In this document: piece by piece, positions 48,367 through 59,904 of the stretch | Position numbering within the stretch: the stretch's first letter is position 1 | How the letters are laid out: each line of letters opens with the position of its first letter | Origin: Pyrrhosoma nymphula | Taxonomy: Eukaryota; Arthropoda; Insecta; Odonata; Coenagrionidae | Length of the DNA stretch: 64,000 bases | NCBI GenBank assembly: GCA_963573305.1 | Contig: OY754327.1 | Coordinates: 186,194,386 to 186,258,385, forward strand | Reading direction: 5' to 3' | The notes under the pieces: generated by a model | What the model was told of the DNA's origin: nothing | Seen by the model: only the letters and a program-made list of their open reading frames with translations | The model's database searches: none | Position numbers and translations under genes: made by a program

Positions 48367-48826
48367 GGTTATTTTGTAATCTCACTTTTGTGAGAATACG
48401 TCATAAAATGTCACTTTTTCGTGGTTCAACTCCCTCACCCAGGCGGCGTGACCATCTTCGGATCTCAATCGGTGAACTGCCGGTCATGTGCTGGTCTTTT
48501 AGACGATTCATCCGTTCTGATCCGTATCTTTCGACTCTTGATCCGTTTCATTATCTCCGCCTGCCATTAGTTCCATCTCACCTGTCATAAAGAACGTGAC
48601 ATGGAGCCACCATCGTTTCCACTTGAAGATTGAGTTGGAAAATAAACAAGGGCGCGAAAGATACAAACAATTTTAAATCGTATTGTCTCGGCATCTTTTA
48701 TTTGATATAAGGTAATTGAAGCTTCGACAATACACGAACCGTTCGTGAGCCGATCATTAAGAGAGGGAAAAGGATCTCCCGCCTTTCCACTAAGAGTCAC
48801 TAAAAAGGTGAGATTACAAAATAACC
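48367..48826. mobile_element. Possible small inverted-repeat element (MITE-like)
   Basis: Perfect 19-bp inverted repeats GGTTATTTTGTAATCTCAC at 48367-48385 and 48808-48826, enclosing 460 bp in total. No clear target duplication and no coding frame. Confidence 0.5.
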
Positions 48827-48839
48827 CCCCTGCTGTCGA

Positions 48840-49380
48840 ACTTTGGAGTGACAAATAGATCGTAAGTTGAGGAGAGAGAGAGAGTTGAATCATCAGACTA
48901 ATCCTCAAATTATTATGATATAATTTAAGCTTTCTGCATCATAATGGTATGCGCTCCATGTCCCTTGTGGCTCCCATTCAATCGAACATCTCTGAAACAC
49001 TTTTAGCCCGCTCGCAGCCAAGTTCCAAGACAAGCGATTGACCTCCCGGAATATTTTATTCTCGAATTCAGTCGCAAGCGCATAAAATGAAAACGTAAAG
49101 CAATTTAAAAACTGAAGAGAGAGAGAAGGCAAGCGAGTCGTCGAGTGGAGTGACCGCCAATTGAGGCAAGAACACCTCCAAATCAGGAAGATGTCAACGC
49201 CTTTCTTGGATGTGCAAGTAGAGTGTACGGTGAGAGGACGAATGCGGAAATCAAATGCATATAATAGAAACTCGGCTGAAAGTCTAAGGCTACTTTTCGA
49301 TTAATTAAGACTCGCAGCAAAATGTCAACTCAATTGTTTTCCAAAACTATTCAAGTCAGCGACTATGATGGACAAATTGG
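48840..49380. other. Anonymous stretch
   Basis: Nothing recognised. Confidence 0.4.
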
Positions 49381-49575
49381 TGGTTGTTCGGGTTACCGAC
49401 CGGGACAAACTCTCCATTTCTGCCGACGTTTCGATGAACGACTCGTTCATCATCCTCAGGGCATAATGCAGGGAAGATGGATAAAGTAAGCAAAAAGAAT
49501 CCCCGTGGCAAATATGGGCCAACGAAGCGTGTTGCGCAGTGAAATAAAAATGAAAGTCATGAGCACCACTTCTTT
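49381..49575 (-). mobile_element. PLE-terminus-like relic with hammerhead-like core
   Basis: Minus strand: CTGAGGA, then a 9-bp self-complementary stem (GATGAACGA...TCGTTCATC), then GAAACGTCGGCAG, at about 49418-49464. The order CUGANGA, stem II, GAAA matches a hammerhead core with one extra base before the stem. Such ends (CTGANGA...GAAACGTCGG) are typical of PLE terminal repeats. No nuclease or reverse transcriptase lies nearby. Confidence 0.5.
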
Positions 49576-49579
49576 TGCG

Positions 49580-50100
49580 GCGAAAAAACTCCAAAAGACC
49601 TCATGTCAAGATCTTCCTTCCCCCTGCCCAGCCAACGTCGCTTAGGGCGGAAGGGTGCACCCTGGAGGAAGAAGAAGGGAGCGGGAGGGGCAGAGGCAAA
49701 AGCGGAACAAGTGCCGGAATTTCTTGGGCATTACAATTCCGAGAGTATGCAAATCTCTTTGGATTCGAAAATGTCGGAGCAAAGCGTGTCCGGCGCATCC
49801 TTTTTGCCCGCCGAGAGGAGGCGCGCCTCTCTCACGGCGGGACGGGAGGCTGGGCGGGGGCGGGGGGGGAGGGGGAGGGGGGAGAGGATGACGGCGCCTT
49901 AAATTATGGACGGGCATGCGTCGCACGCGCGGGCGATCACAGGAGACTCCACCAACACACGCACGCACACGCAAACACACGGCGCGGAGGATGGGACGGA
50001 GGGGGCCGGGTGCGGGCTAAAGCCCTTTGCTCCCGCCCCACCCTTAGAAACCCTAGGGTGCGGCCTTAAAAGCCCGAAATGGAAGCGGGGATAATGTCTT
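49580..50100. other. GC-rich island
   Basis: CpG-rich (49790-50080), with a G run at 49856-49888 and a (CACG/CACA)n patch near 49955-49982. Frames on both strands are low complexity. Confidence 0.4.
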
Positions 50101-50250
50101 TAGCCGCTGGTTAAATATATGTATATATACACACCCCCTTACGCCTTCCCCTCCCCCTCTTTCCCCTCCTTCCCCTCTTACACCTTCGTCTCCCCCTCTT
50201 TGCCCTCCCATACCTCAATCTCTATCCCTTTCCTCATTCCTACTCTTTAC

Positions 50251-50520
50251 CTTGAGAAAGGTGGATGCCAATACCACCGAAATATTGGAAGTTTTAATTT
50301 GTAAGTGTCTTTCGCTTGTTTCTATATTTTTATCGACCACCCTCTTGGCATATTTTATATTTATCGCTTGAGTGATCCTTCAAGAAGTTAAATTAAATTG
50401 ACTTCTAAAGCTGAGGAAGGACCAACCGGTCCGAAACGTTCAATAAGAACAAATCTGTTTAAAAGACACTCACAAAATAATTTACGGGACGTTTCGACGG
50501 TCAGGCCGTCATCGTCGGCG
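50251..50520. ncRNA. Cluster of three hammerhead-like cores (PLE-type ends)
   Basis: Core 1 (+, 50251-50288): CTTGAGAAA, stem GGTGG/CCACC, GAAA. Core 2 (+, 50411-50440): CTGAGGAA, stem GGACC-AACC-GGTCC, GAAACG. Core 3 (-, 50486-50520): CGACGAT, stem GACGG-CCTGA-CCGTC, GAAACG. Core 2 is the best and core 1 the most decayed. All have the CUGANGA-stem-GAAA order. The cluster probably comprises PLE terminal repeats without their coding part. Confidence 0.5.
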
Positions 50521-50773
50521 ACAAGAGACTAACTAGTGGTCTGTTACCTCGGGGGGGGGTTGGAAGGTGGAATAGGAGAAGGGAATGGGACTGGTGGGGA
50601 GCGGGAGCAAGGGGTTGCCATTGGTCAGTGGGCAAAATTTAGCTCGAGCGACACAAATGCTCTTAAGAAACAGATGAATGCCATCTCACGAGTCCTCAAT
50701 TCAATATTTGTTGCTGATTCGGGGAGGGCTTCTAATATATAGAGAGAGAAACATTTATTAAAGGTTTTACGAT

Positions 50774-50824
50774 GGGAATCGGTATGTTTAGGAATGGATC
50801 CCATTCCTAAACATACCGCTTCCC
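50774..50824. repeat. 24-bp palindrome with a 3-base centre
   Basis: Arms 50774-50797 and 50801-50824 pair at 23 of 24 positions (CGGTATGTTTAGGAATGG core) around ATC. The loop is too tight for a pre-miRNA, so a cruciform or replication-slippage product is more likely. Confidence 0.85.
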
Positions 50825-53590
50825 AGTTGATGTTTGGCGATAAAAAATAGCTATTAGAAGTCAAATATAATTCCTGTTTTGTCTTTTAATTGAAGGTACG
50901 GCTAAAAATGTTAATAGAAGTCAATTATATAATTTCTTTTTTTGTCTTGTACTTTTAAGTACGGCTAAAAACATTTAGCTTACACAATCATTAATGGGAA
51001 TCATACCAAAGAACCTCAGGTACCTCGGGCTTCACCTACTGCAATTTGAACAAATCCATATGATTGAAAGGCATAATATTAGGTTCCACATGAAAATGTA
51101 TTTTTGGGGGTTGATAAAGCCTGTGACTTCATACTCCTTCACTTAACATGAGCATTAAAACATATCATAAGCAAAAATTCCAACAAACTGAAATTATTCA
51201 TACTGGCTAATTTTACCCAATTTAATCTTATTTCATATCCAGAAAATATAACTTTTAACAATACACCGGGTACCTTATAAAACTTCCTACATTTACCAAT
51301 ACACCGCAATCTATGAATATTACATTATCCCCCACACGTGCAAAATATAACTGCTTCCCCTTACGCTCAAAGTTAACAGTTACAAAGTTATTCCTGCCTG
51401 AAACCTCCCAAATTACAATAAAAAAACCTATAAATTTCAAAATACATTACGCATAACACTTGAAGAACGCCAACCGCAAGGAAACAGTTGACTACAATTA
51501 ACTTAAGTTCCGGTCTAAAGTGAATTAAGTATGAGTGTCCTTAAATAAAGCTGCTGACACCTACACTACCACCTTAAGTAAGATTCTCACTTAAGTTCTC
51601 ACTTAAGGTACTAGTGTAGACCTGGCAAAGGGAATTTTTCAGACGAAGGATGATGATGAGATGCGCAGATCGAGTGCGCAGGTACTTCTCGTCGCCTCGA
51701 ATCGGAACTCTTGGCACTCGAACGCATGCACACGTGAGAATCGCTATTATGGTCCCTTCCCTCGTACGTGCAATTCAATTGTAGTCCTCAAATTCACGAA
51801 ATACGATGAGCATAGAGTTTTGAAATCCCTGAATGATGAAATTCAGACCGCAGGGAAGTTTTTCGCTGATTCGTCTAACCATCGGCCTCTGCGTGAACTG
51901 AAACGGAACTTATATAGATTGATGGCTCGGATGTATTGGATACCGCTTGCTACATGAATTGAAGTGATAAGAATGCACAAAGTTCAAAGATGCACTCCTT
52001 ACGGCCAGTTCTCATAAATTACGAATACCTATACTATTAATTTGACGTCGTAAGGATTGGAAAAAATCGCGGAAAGGCAAAGCTTCGTGAAAGACTCTCA
52101 GGTCCATGAGAAGCAATGCATACGAAATATCCCACATAGATGGACGTAAACTAAAATAACAAAAGATGGTACAAAAAAATAGTATCAGCAATTCGTATTG
52201 ATTTTTAAAGATAGATTTACTTCACCCAGTAGAAAAATGGTATAAAGAATTAAAAGACACAATCTTCAATTAATTTAGTCTCAAAAATGCTTCCGGAGAA
52301 ACTTCCCTCGTAGTCTTTTCTCTCGAGAAACACAGAAGTGATACAAACTGTAAAGCATCCACGTCCACTCAACTACTCTTATTACTCCAATGATCGAGTA
52401 AGTATAAATAATTTTATCATAAACTAACAAACGTTCCACTCCAAATCGTATAGTCTTATAATTTTCAACAGGGCCAACGAAAAAGGCAATGGGTTGGAAG
52501 AAGAATGTAAAGGTTGTGGGAGGGAAGGCGGATCAAGAAGGAATGAATGAATGAATTTGGATCTGTTTGAGAAGCGGAAATAGATGAATGACAGCTGGGA
52601 GCAGGAAGGAAAACGCCAGAATGCTGCGAAACATGATTGCATTGGGCGTCGTAGACCGAAGGACGAGCACGAGTTATCTTCGAGATACGTTTTCTCACTT
52701 CTTTTGAAAACCAGATGTAGTTATGCGTCTTAGATTTATTTATTCTAAAATTTAACTATCATATCCTCAGTTTCTACCTCGACGATATTAAAAGCTAAGC
52801 CAATTATCGAGGAAAAGGATTTTGGAAGCCTTGCAGTGATGGGTCCAGAGTTTAGAAAAAGTTTTTTATTAAAAAAAGCCATTTTTTTTTAATTTTATTA
52901 AATGGGGATTTTGTGCTTTTTTGTTTTACTTTGGTTTTTATTAGCTTTTCTTAGGTGTTCTCGTATGATTTAATGTTTCATTTGTTTGATCAGCTTTTGA
53001 TGTATATATTTTTTAGATTTTGGATATAAATTTCAATGATTCTTCAATTTTTATATATTCGGACATACGCTTTATTTTTGAGGTTCAATATGCATGAAGG
53101 ATTGTTGTTCAAAACTAATAGATAAGAATACTGCAGGGTGTCCACCAATCGGGAAAAATGGGAAAAATAGATTTCTTCTATCGGGAAAATACTCGTTTTT
53201 CGCGAGAAAAGTGCGGGAATCACAATTATGAAGTTCATTAGGATTATTTTCGCTATCGTTTGTGTAAATCACTTGTCTAAATTACAAAATAAGAATCATC
53301 TCACCTGTATTCAATGTATGAAATGCTACTGGCAGAAACAGATTTATAGAAATAGAAATATTTTGTTTTCTAGTCATTTGGTAACGAATTAGAAGACGAC
53401 GTGAAATATTGGAAGACTTTTGATATTTTTAACCACCCCAATTTTCACACATAAAGAATACCTATTAATCAAACTAACAAGAATAAGCGTTTATCAAAAA
53501 GGATCACGCAGGAATGAAAAATATATAACTAAATTAGAACGACCGAAATAAATTTTAAAAATTACGAAAAAATTTGATGTGAGGTTAAAA
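50825..53590. other. AT-rich anonymous stretch
   Basis: 50855-50970 holds two diverged copies of a 65-70-bp unit (TAGAAGTCAA ... TACGGCTAAAAA). A 98-codon frame at 51661-51957 has no recognised domain. 52855-52990 is T-rich. Confidence 0.4.
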
Positions 53591-53591
53591 A

Positions 53592-53652
53592 ATGGTCTAA
53601 ATATGGGCTAGCCCGTTTTTAGACCAATTTAGCTAGCCCATATTTAGACCAT
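53592..53652. repeat. Perfect 21-bp inverted repeat
   Basis: Arms 53592-53612 and 53632-53652 are exact inverse complements (core TGGTCTAAATATGGGCTAG) with a 19-base loop that itself contains TTTTTAGACC. Related AGCCCGTATTTGGACC-type motifs recur in tandem at 53987-54020. Confidence 0.9.
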
Positions 53653-53659
53653 CCGCATG

Positions 53660-54600
53660 TTTGAGTTACACTTAACGGCAGATATTACGAATAATAAATA
53701 TACATTGTTCAACATCTCCAAATCGTAATTTAAAATGCCAACTTTGATTTAATAATAAAAAAAGTAACTTATGTTATTCAAAATAATTTTTAAAAATTCT
53801 AAACCATTTACCTGAAAAAGTTTTTGAGTATTCAGTAATGAGGGTTATGGACAAAAAACACAACAGCTTCCAACATGGAGGACAACGCTAGCTCAACTAC
53901 TCCATTCCCTATTTCTTATCAAATAACAGTTACCGCATACACACAATGATTACTTGCAGCACCTGCTAGTACCTCATTCATCAACCAGCCCGTATTTGGA
54001 CCACAGCCCGTATTAGGACCTTCTTCTCTACTAATAAGAAACATGGCGTGAAATGAAAACTGAGAATGATATTGTAAAATGAAAATTGTAAAATGCGGCC
54101 TGCAAATGCAGAAAGAAATAACTTTTTGCATCCAATCTGACTAAGGAAAGTATTGATTCCAACTTTCAAATACAATTATGTAAAATGAACAGAGTGCATT
54201 TTTTCGTTCAAAAGATGGATACTCAAGCACTTATCTCACTCCCAGAGCGATTTTAAATCACTCAATGATGCTTCAAAATTTGGGTTTGCGATATGAGAAC
54301 TTTTAAAAATAAAACAATAAGGATGGCATAAGTGAATAAATACTTTTATGCTAAACTATCCGTAAAGAAACATTTCCTGGGGATAATTTATGGAACATTG
54401 AAAATTGACTGTGATAAAACAGGGAGTTGGAACTATAATCGAGAAGTGAGAAAAGGCAAATCGATGACTACGAGAGGATGTGCTGGGACCATGGAGAGGG
54501 ACCATAATTGTAAATCGCAAATGAACTCTGTTCTTTATATTTGGAATTGTTAGCCTTGAATGAGTGAATTTTGGATCACGAAATGAATAACAGCGCGGTC
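53660..54600. other. AT-rich anonymous stretch
   Basis: Only the AGCCCGTATT(T/A)GGACC pair at 53987-54020 stands out. Confidence 0.4.
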
Positions 54601-56080
54601 TGGGTCAGTTGCAGTTAAGGGCCTCGAGGGATGGGGAGGAAGTTGATTCCAAACACGACCTCATGAGGACCGACTGGCGAATTCCGTCGCCATCGTCACC
54701 AATTGAGAAGCGATATGTCTGGCGGGCAAGTGAACCTCCCTCCCTCCACTCCCCTAACTTCGCAAACAGTCGCCCCGGAAATCGCCAACAATGACTAACA
54801 GCATCAACGACCGCCGACCACCGAACGCTCCCGCACCTCTCTCTCTATCGCACTCCCACAATAATGTCTCCCACCCCTACCCCTTTCATCCCTTCCCCCC
54901 TTCCCACTCTTCCCCCTCTTTCGGAGGAACGTCGCGCCCAGCAGTCATCATTCGGTCGCCTCCTCCAACGCTCCCTCACCCTTCCCCCCCACCAAACAAT
55001 CCCCATGGCAACCCTCGCATCCATTTGCCCACTAATTGTTATCACTCTGCATTAGGGATGAATGCTCGCTCTGGAGGCGAAGACGAAAGTAAAGGCGGCC
55101 AGTTTTGAAAGAATTAAGAGGAGTCTCCCGACCATGTCCATAATCTAATCATATCGTCAATTTGATTCGCGGCATCTCCCCCCTCCCCCGCTTCTAACCC
55201 TCCCCCCCTTCCCCCTCCACCCCTTCCCGCTTGAAAAACTTTCCCAGGAGTTAGTCGCGCGTCGGGCGGTTGCGGTGGGGGGGAGGAGGGGGGGGGGGGG
55301 GGTGGTCGCCAGGGAGACGCACGCCCCCCTCCTCCACCCACGAATTCACTTAAGGCCTGGAGCCGCAGCCGCAAAAGAGGGGAAGAAGCGGGTGCGGAAG
55401 GGGGCGCAGACACACCCTCAACGGGGCCATCATCATCGCCGCACCCCAGGCACGCTCACCCCACCTGGCGACAACTTCGGGAATCTCCGCCTCAAAAGGC
55501 ACTCTCTCTCCAGAGAGCGATTTCCCCCCTTCCCCCTGCCCCCACTGTCCCCCCCTTGCCCCCCCCCCCCCCCCGCCTCCTCCGCCAGGTGAGGGGGTGG
55601 GGATGAAGAGAGGGAAGGAGTAATTACAAACCCCCCACTCTCCAACCCCCCCGAAAGGAAGAAGAATCCGCCAGCTCCCCCTCTTTGCCCATTACACATT
55701 CCCATTCCGAGTGAATTGGATGATGCGTCGCGTCGCTTCAACTTTCCGACGACGGCACTCATCCGAGGCCTTCTTTCCTCCTTTACCCCAATTCCTCCCT
55801 CCCCCTCCCCTGCCCCGCCCCCTCCGCCACACCACATAGAAGGACACGGCGGCGTTGGCGGTGCGCATTCCACCACGGCCGACGCGAGCGCCTCTAGCCC
55901 CGCGGCATCATCTCTTCGAGACGAGGGCAGAGGGCGACACGCTCCACTAGCAAGCGAGTGAATAAATAAAATGCCAGTCGACCGCCCCGAAGGAGGCAAG
56001 TAAATGGGGCAGAGGGTGAACGCTCGTTTGGACGCCAGAGACGCAATTAGCAACGCAATTGGCGATGGCAACGGGCGACT
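54600..56080. other. Large GC-rich island
   Basis: The longest island in the window: C runs of about 15 (55559-55574), a G run at 55288-55300, and many CpGs at 55330-55450 and 55720-56060. Frames of up to 216 codons overlap on both strands and are proline/serine- or glycine/arginine-rich. A promoter CpG island is conceivable; no initiator, splice pattern or conserved peptide was found. Confidence 0.4.
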
Positions 56081-56089
56081 CACTCCTTA

Positions 56090-57315
56090 CCTTACCATAC
56101 ACACGCCGTTGCCATCGATACCGTCCGTGATTCACCACGTGACTGTGCCCGCGACGAGAGATCCCAGGAACGCATAATACATTTAATAAACACGTGGATG
56201 CTTGAAAAAACATATCACCAAGATGCGGTGGGGATCAGCATAAATGAATGTACCGGTCAAGAGATAAATGATGGCTATTCGCATTCTTTTTACCGATACT
56301 TAAAGAAATCAATACATATCCATTGATTTTAAATACCGCAACACGTCGAACACTTTTTTCCCATCGATTTCTCTAAACTATAGTTTTCGAAGACAGTCAG
56401 GTTTTGATAATTATGATAATGAGTGCGGCAGAAGCAGTTGGCCCGCACCAGACTTGAGCGTACATGCAGCGAGGAAACGCTGGAGGTACGCTCCAGTATG
56501 TAAGATTTATGAGGAGTAACAAAAAGGAAGAGTCGAGCATTTCATGAAATTTGAATGTAATTGAGTCGCCGAAATGCTCGCGTTACGTCTTCAAGGAAAA
56601 CTGTTGGAATGCAAGTTTGGGAGACATTATGAAAAGTGACGGAAATATGACGAATACTGACGGCTAGGCTACTTCATATTTTACTAGAGTGCTTAGAATT
56701 CGAAACGGATAGTCATACCAGGTGATTTAGATCAAATTATTTGAGACAGTACTTTCTCAAAAAAATTGAAATTTTTCTTAACATCCATAGTCAAACGACA
56801 AAAATTATATAAAATTGTAATTGATCACGATCATTAAACCTCTCCGTGAAACATGTTTTCGGTGAACATTTTCAAGGCCTGAAAATCTAATTTCATTTCC
56901 ATGAAATCATTTTCAAACTACTCAGCAAAAAAATTCACTTCAAACTTTTAACAAAAATGTTTCAGTGATCAGGCAAATTTAGGAATCTGAATAAAATGAG
57001 CCGAAGAGCCAGGAGAGCATATAAAGATTTCAAAGAGCAATTGGAAGAGAGCAGACATGACGCACTGGGTACAGGTGGTTTCTGAACCAGGCATGTAAAA
57101 AGCTTTTAGCCACCCATCTTTTAGCTTATGACGAGGTTGCTACAAACTGAAGATCATGGAATCCCATGACTTTCCAAATTTTCCTCGCTAAAAATTTCAC
57201 TTTTCTGAGTGAAAATATCCGTTATTTGGTACATACGTGTGTTATACAGAAGGCTGGAGGATAGGAGCGCAACGAGCCAATGCATGAACCTTATTCAGTT
57301 TCCGAACAAACCGAA
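56090..57315. other. Anonymous stretch left of the Transib element
   Basis: No recognised frame or repeat. Confidence 0.4.
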
Positions 57316-57320
57316 CGCCG

Positions 57321-58251
57321 CACAGTGGTCTGGGGAGCCCGTTTTCCCGGTCAAAGGTCGATTTTCCGAACTTGTTCAAATGACACAAAAATTATTACAC
57401 AAAGGAAGATGAAAGATCAATCCATAACATATAGAATTTTTTTACTCGATAAAACATTTATTTTCAAAATGCAGACCTACATTCGAGGGAAATTTGTCTT
57501 GACGTAATTTTTGAAAATTTCGAGACTTTTTTTCTCCATCTGTAAAAAGAGTTAACGCCTCATTTAATGCATTTTATGTGTTTCAATAGAACCTTTATTC
57601 CATCCTCACCGAGATTTCCCTTTTAGTTAGCCTACAAGGTCTTTGAAGCCCTTGTGACAGCGTTTCAAAGAGACACGGGCGGAAAATCTGTTAGTGTGTG
57701 CAAATTTGGCTGTACAAAAAAACCATTCTCTTCCACCGTATTGAGCTATGCCAGAGTAGAAAGAAAAGTAACTCTAGTATGTTATTTTGTAAAAACCACC
57801 TGCCTTTAGTTGCCGTTTTTCTAATAGCTCGCCGAAATGTGTTACTTTATCGCCTGGCTTCCGGAGCGCCATCTCCCGGCAAGACGACAAGTTTGCTGAT
57901 ATAGAGGAGCGGGCGGTCATTGTTTCACCGAGCTATCTGTGTTGAAGTGCTCTTTTCATTGCTCAGTGACAGTGATTGATATTGCATATCAAATTCTCTT
58001 GCAATGCCAACTGTAAGGGAATACTTTCACGTTTTACGTGAGAAATGGGCTGCTAAGAATAGCTCGCGTTGTCAGTATTTATATGAGTACATGGTAAGGT
58101 GAGTTCCCTAGCACATAATGGGATATTCTATTGAGTGATACTATCTATGCAATTATGACTCTTTGGAATGCCTCTCTAATTTGGCTGTTTTACTGAAAGG
58201 TCACAAGGCGTAACGGAAATGAAAGAGGAAAGAAAATTTTAAATTCAAAAT
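57321..58251 (+). repeat. Left inverted arm of the Transib derivative
   Basis: Starts with the terminal CACAGTG and contains the mirror copy of the candidate first exon (ATG at 58004). Ends near AAATTCAAAATC, where the pairing with the right arm stops. Confidence 0.85.
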
Positions 58252-58447
58252 CGAATTTATTCCTTCATCACTCGAGTATTCCAGAGATGGGAAAATAGCC
58301 GGGCCCTCTCAATTTCCCTCAAAAAACTCCCAATGAATTTCCAGATATTTTACCGTGAACACATATTCAACAATATTTTAATTTTTATACAGTTTTTTAG
58401 AAACAATTTAAAACGATTATGATAAGTCCTCCCCATGGGCATTAATA

Positions 58448-58967
58448 TTATATTTCATCACTGGATTCGTCAGTTTCCATATGTAAAGAGATTGAGTTTA
58501 CATTGGGGGACGAAAGGAGGCTTAGCACTTCACCAGAAATATTCCCCATTCTCTTCTGAGGTGTACTTCTAAGTTAAGTAATCACAGGATCGGAACTGAT
58601 GAGCAGTAAATGAAGTAAAATTCTGTATTAGAGTCAGCCCTGGATGTTTTTCGGGTGTAGAACTCTCTGAATGTTTTGCACTCTTTGTTACTTGCTTCCT
58701 GCGAATCCTCAGAAAACATTCCAATTGGAAGAGGTGCAGCATTAATTATCGCGGCTCCATGTAGCAGTTCTTTGTGCAAGGATGGTGGCATAAAATACCA
58801 GGGATAGAGTGATACAAACGCTTTTGCCGTCCTAAAAGAGTATTCTTGAAAGTTAGGGGTTTTAATTTCATACGGACTTGATATAGCCCGCAGTATTATT
58901 GAGAGTCGATGAATTAGGTTCTTATCAAGTTCTTTTATGGAAGCCGAAAGAGCTGGGTTGTCGAAGA
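58448..58967 (-). pseudogene. Transib transposase C-terminal domain (RAG1-like), broken
   Basis: The minus-strand frame reads DNPALSASIKELDKNLIHRL, SFRTAKAFVSLYPWYFMPPS, LHKELLHGAAIINAAPLPIG, MFSEDSQEASNKECKTFREF and YTRKTSR. The block HK-L-HG, then P-I-G, then SE-x-x-x-EA-x-NK, then RK-x-SR corresponds to the segment that carries the third catalytic acidic residue in Transib and RAG1 proteins; the Glu of SQEASNK is kept. The first frame stops near 58582. After a frameshift, PQKRMGNISGEVLSLL and ETDESSDEI complete the C-terminus with a stop at 58448-58450. The catalytic domain upstream (with the two Asp residues) is missing: the frame begins right at the arm junction. Confidence 0.75.
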
Positions 58968-59904
58968 ATCTGATTTTGAATTTGAAATTTTCTTTCCTCT
59001 TTCATTTCCGTTACGCCTTGTGACCTTTCAGTAAAACAGCCAAATTAGAGAGGCATTCCAAAGAGTCATAATTGCATAGATAGTATCACTCAATAGAATA
59101 TCCAATTATGTGCTAGGGAACTCACCTTACCATGTACTCATATAAATACTGACAACGCAAGCTATTCTTAGCAGCCCATTTCTCACGTAAAACGTGAAAG
59201 TATTCCCTTACAGTTGGCATTGCAAGAGAATTTGATATGCAATATCAATCACTGTCACTGAGCAATGAAAAGAGCACTTCAACACAGATAGCTCGGTGAA
59301 ACAATGACCGCCCGCTCCTCTATATCAGCAAACTTGTCGTCTTGCCGGGAGATGGCGCCCCGGAAGCCAGGCGATAAAGTAACACATTTCGGCGAGCTAT
59401 TAGAAAAACGGCAACTAAAGGCAGGTGGTTTTTACAAAATAACATACTAGAGTTATTTTTCTTTTTACTCTGGCATAGCTCAATACAGTGGAAGAGAATT
59501 GTTTTTTTGTACAGCCAAATTTGCACACACTAACAGGTTTTCCGCCCGTGTCTCTTTGAAACGCTGTCACAAGGGATTTAAAGACCTTAGAGGCTAACTA
59601 AAAGGGAAATCTCGGTGAGGATGGAATAAAGGTTCTATTGAAACACATAAAATGCATTAAATGAGGCGTTAACTCTTTTTACAGATGGAGAAAAAAAGTC
59701 TCGAAATTTTCAAAAATTACGTCAAGACAAATTTCCCTCGAATTTAGGTCTGCATTTTGGAAAATAAATGTTTTATCGAGTAAAAAAATTCTATATGTTA
59801 TGGATTGATCTTTCATCTTCCTTTGTGTAATAATTTTTGTGTCATTTGAACAAGTTCGGAAAATCGACTTTTGACCGGGAAAACGGGCTCCCCAGACCAC
59901 TGTG
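58968..59904 (-). repeat. Right inverted arm of the Transib derivative
   Basis: Probably the authentic 5' end of the element, because the transposase remnant is read in the same direction away from it. Carries the candidate exon 1 and the start of exon 2. Confidence 0.85.
58970..59220 (-). pseudogene. Candidate 5' exons of the Transib transposase
   Basis: Minus-strand ATG at 59218-59220 opens 30 codons (MPTVREYFHVLREKW, then AAKNSSRCQYLYEYM), ending at ATG|GTAAGG (59131). After a 106-base gap with a pyrimidine-rich, AAG-type acceptor, an open frame continues from 59024 (VTRRNGNERGKKISNSKSDS) into the arm junction. A second donor, GTGAGT, lies 5 bases further and would give another open frame. 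Beyond the junction the C-terminal remnant is in a different frame, so an internal deletion fused N- and C-terminal parts out of phase. The same exon is mirrored in the left arm at 58004-58093. The exon model is inference. Confidence 0.45.

Larger units (their letters stand above)
57321..59904 (-). mobile_element. Transib DNA transposon derivative with 0.93-kb inverted arms
   Basis: Both ends begin with CACAGTG (57321-57327 and inverse 59898-59904), followed by GTCTGGGGAGCCCG. Both are flanked by CGCCG (57316-57320 and 59905-59909). A CACWRTG-type terminus with a 5-bp CGNCG-like duplication is the signature of Transib, the superfamily related to RAG1/RAG recombination signals. The arms 57321-58251 and 58968-59904 are inverted copies with few differences. 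The 0.7-kb centre holds the transposase C-terminus on the minus strand. Transib ends are normally short, so the arms are unusual; they appear to be two inverted copies of the element's 5' part. Confidence 0.85.

Noticed and set aside
55433..56083. 216-codon minus-strand frame
   Set aside because: Same composition effect in the largest GC-rich island.
57698..57904. 68-codon frame mirrored at 59320-59526 with three differences
   Set aside because: The similarity follows from the inverted arms of the Transib derivative. It starts in non-coding 5' sequence and has no domain.
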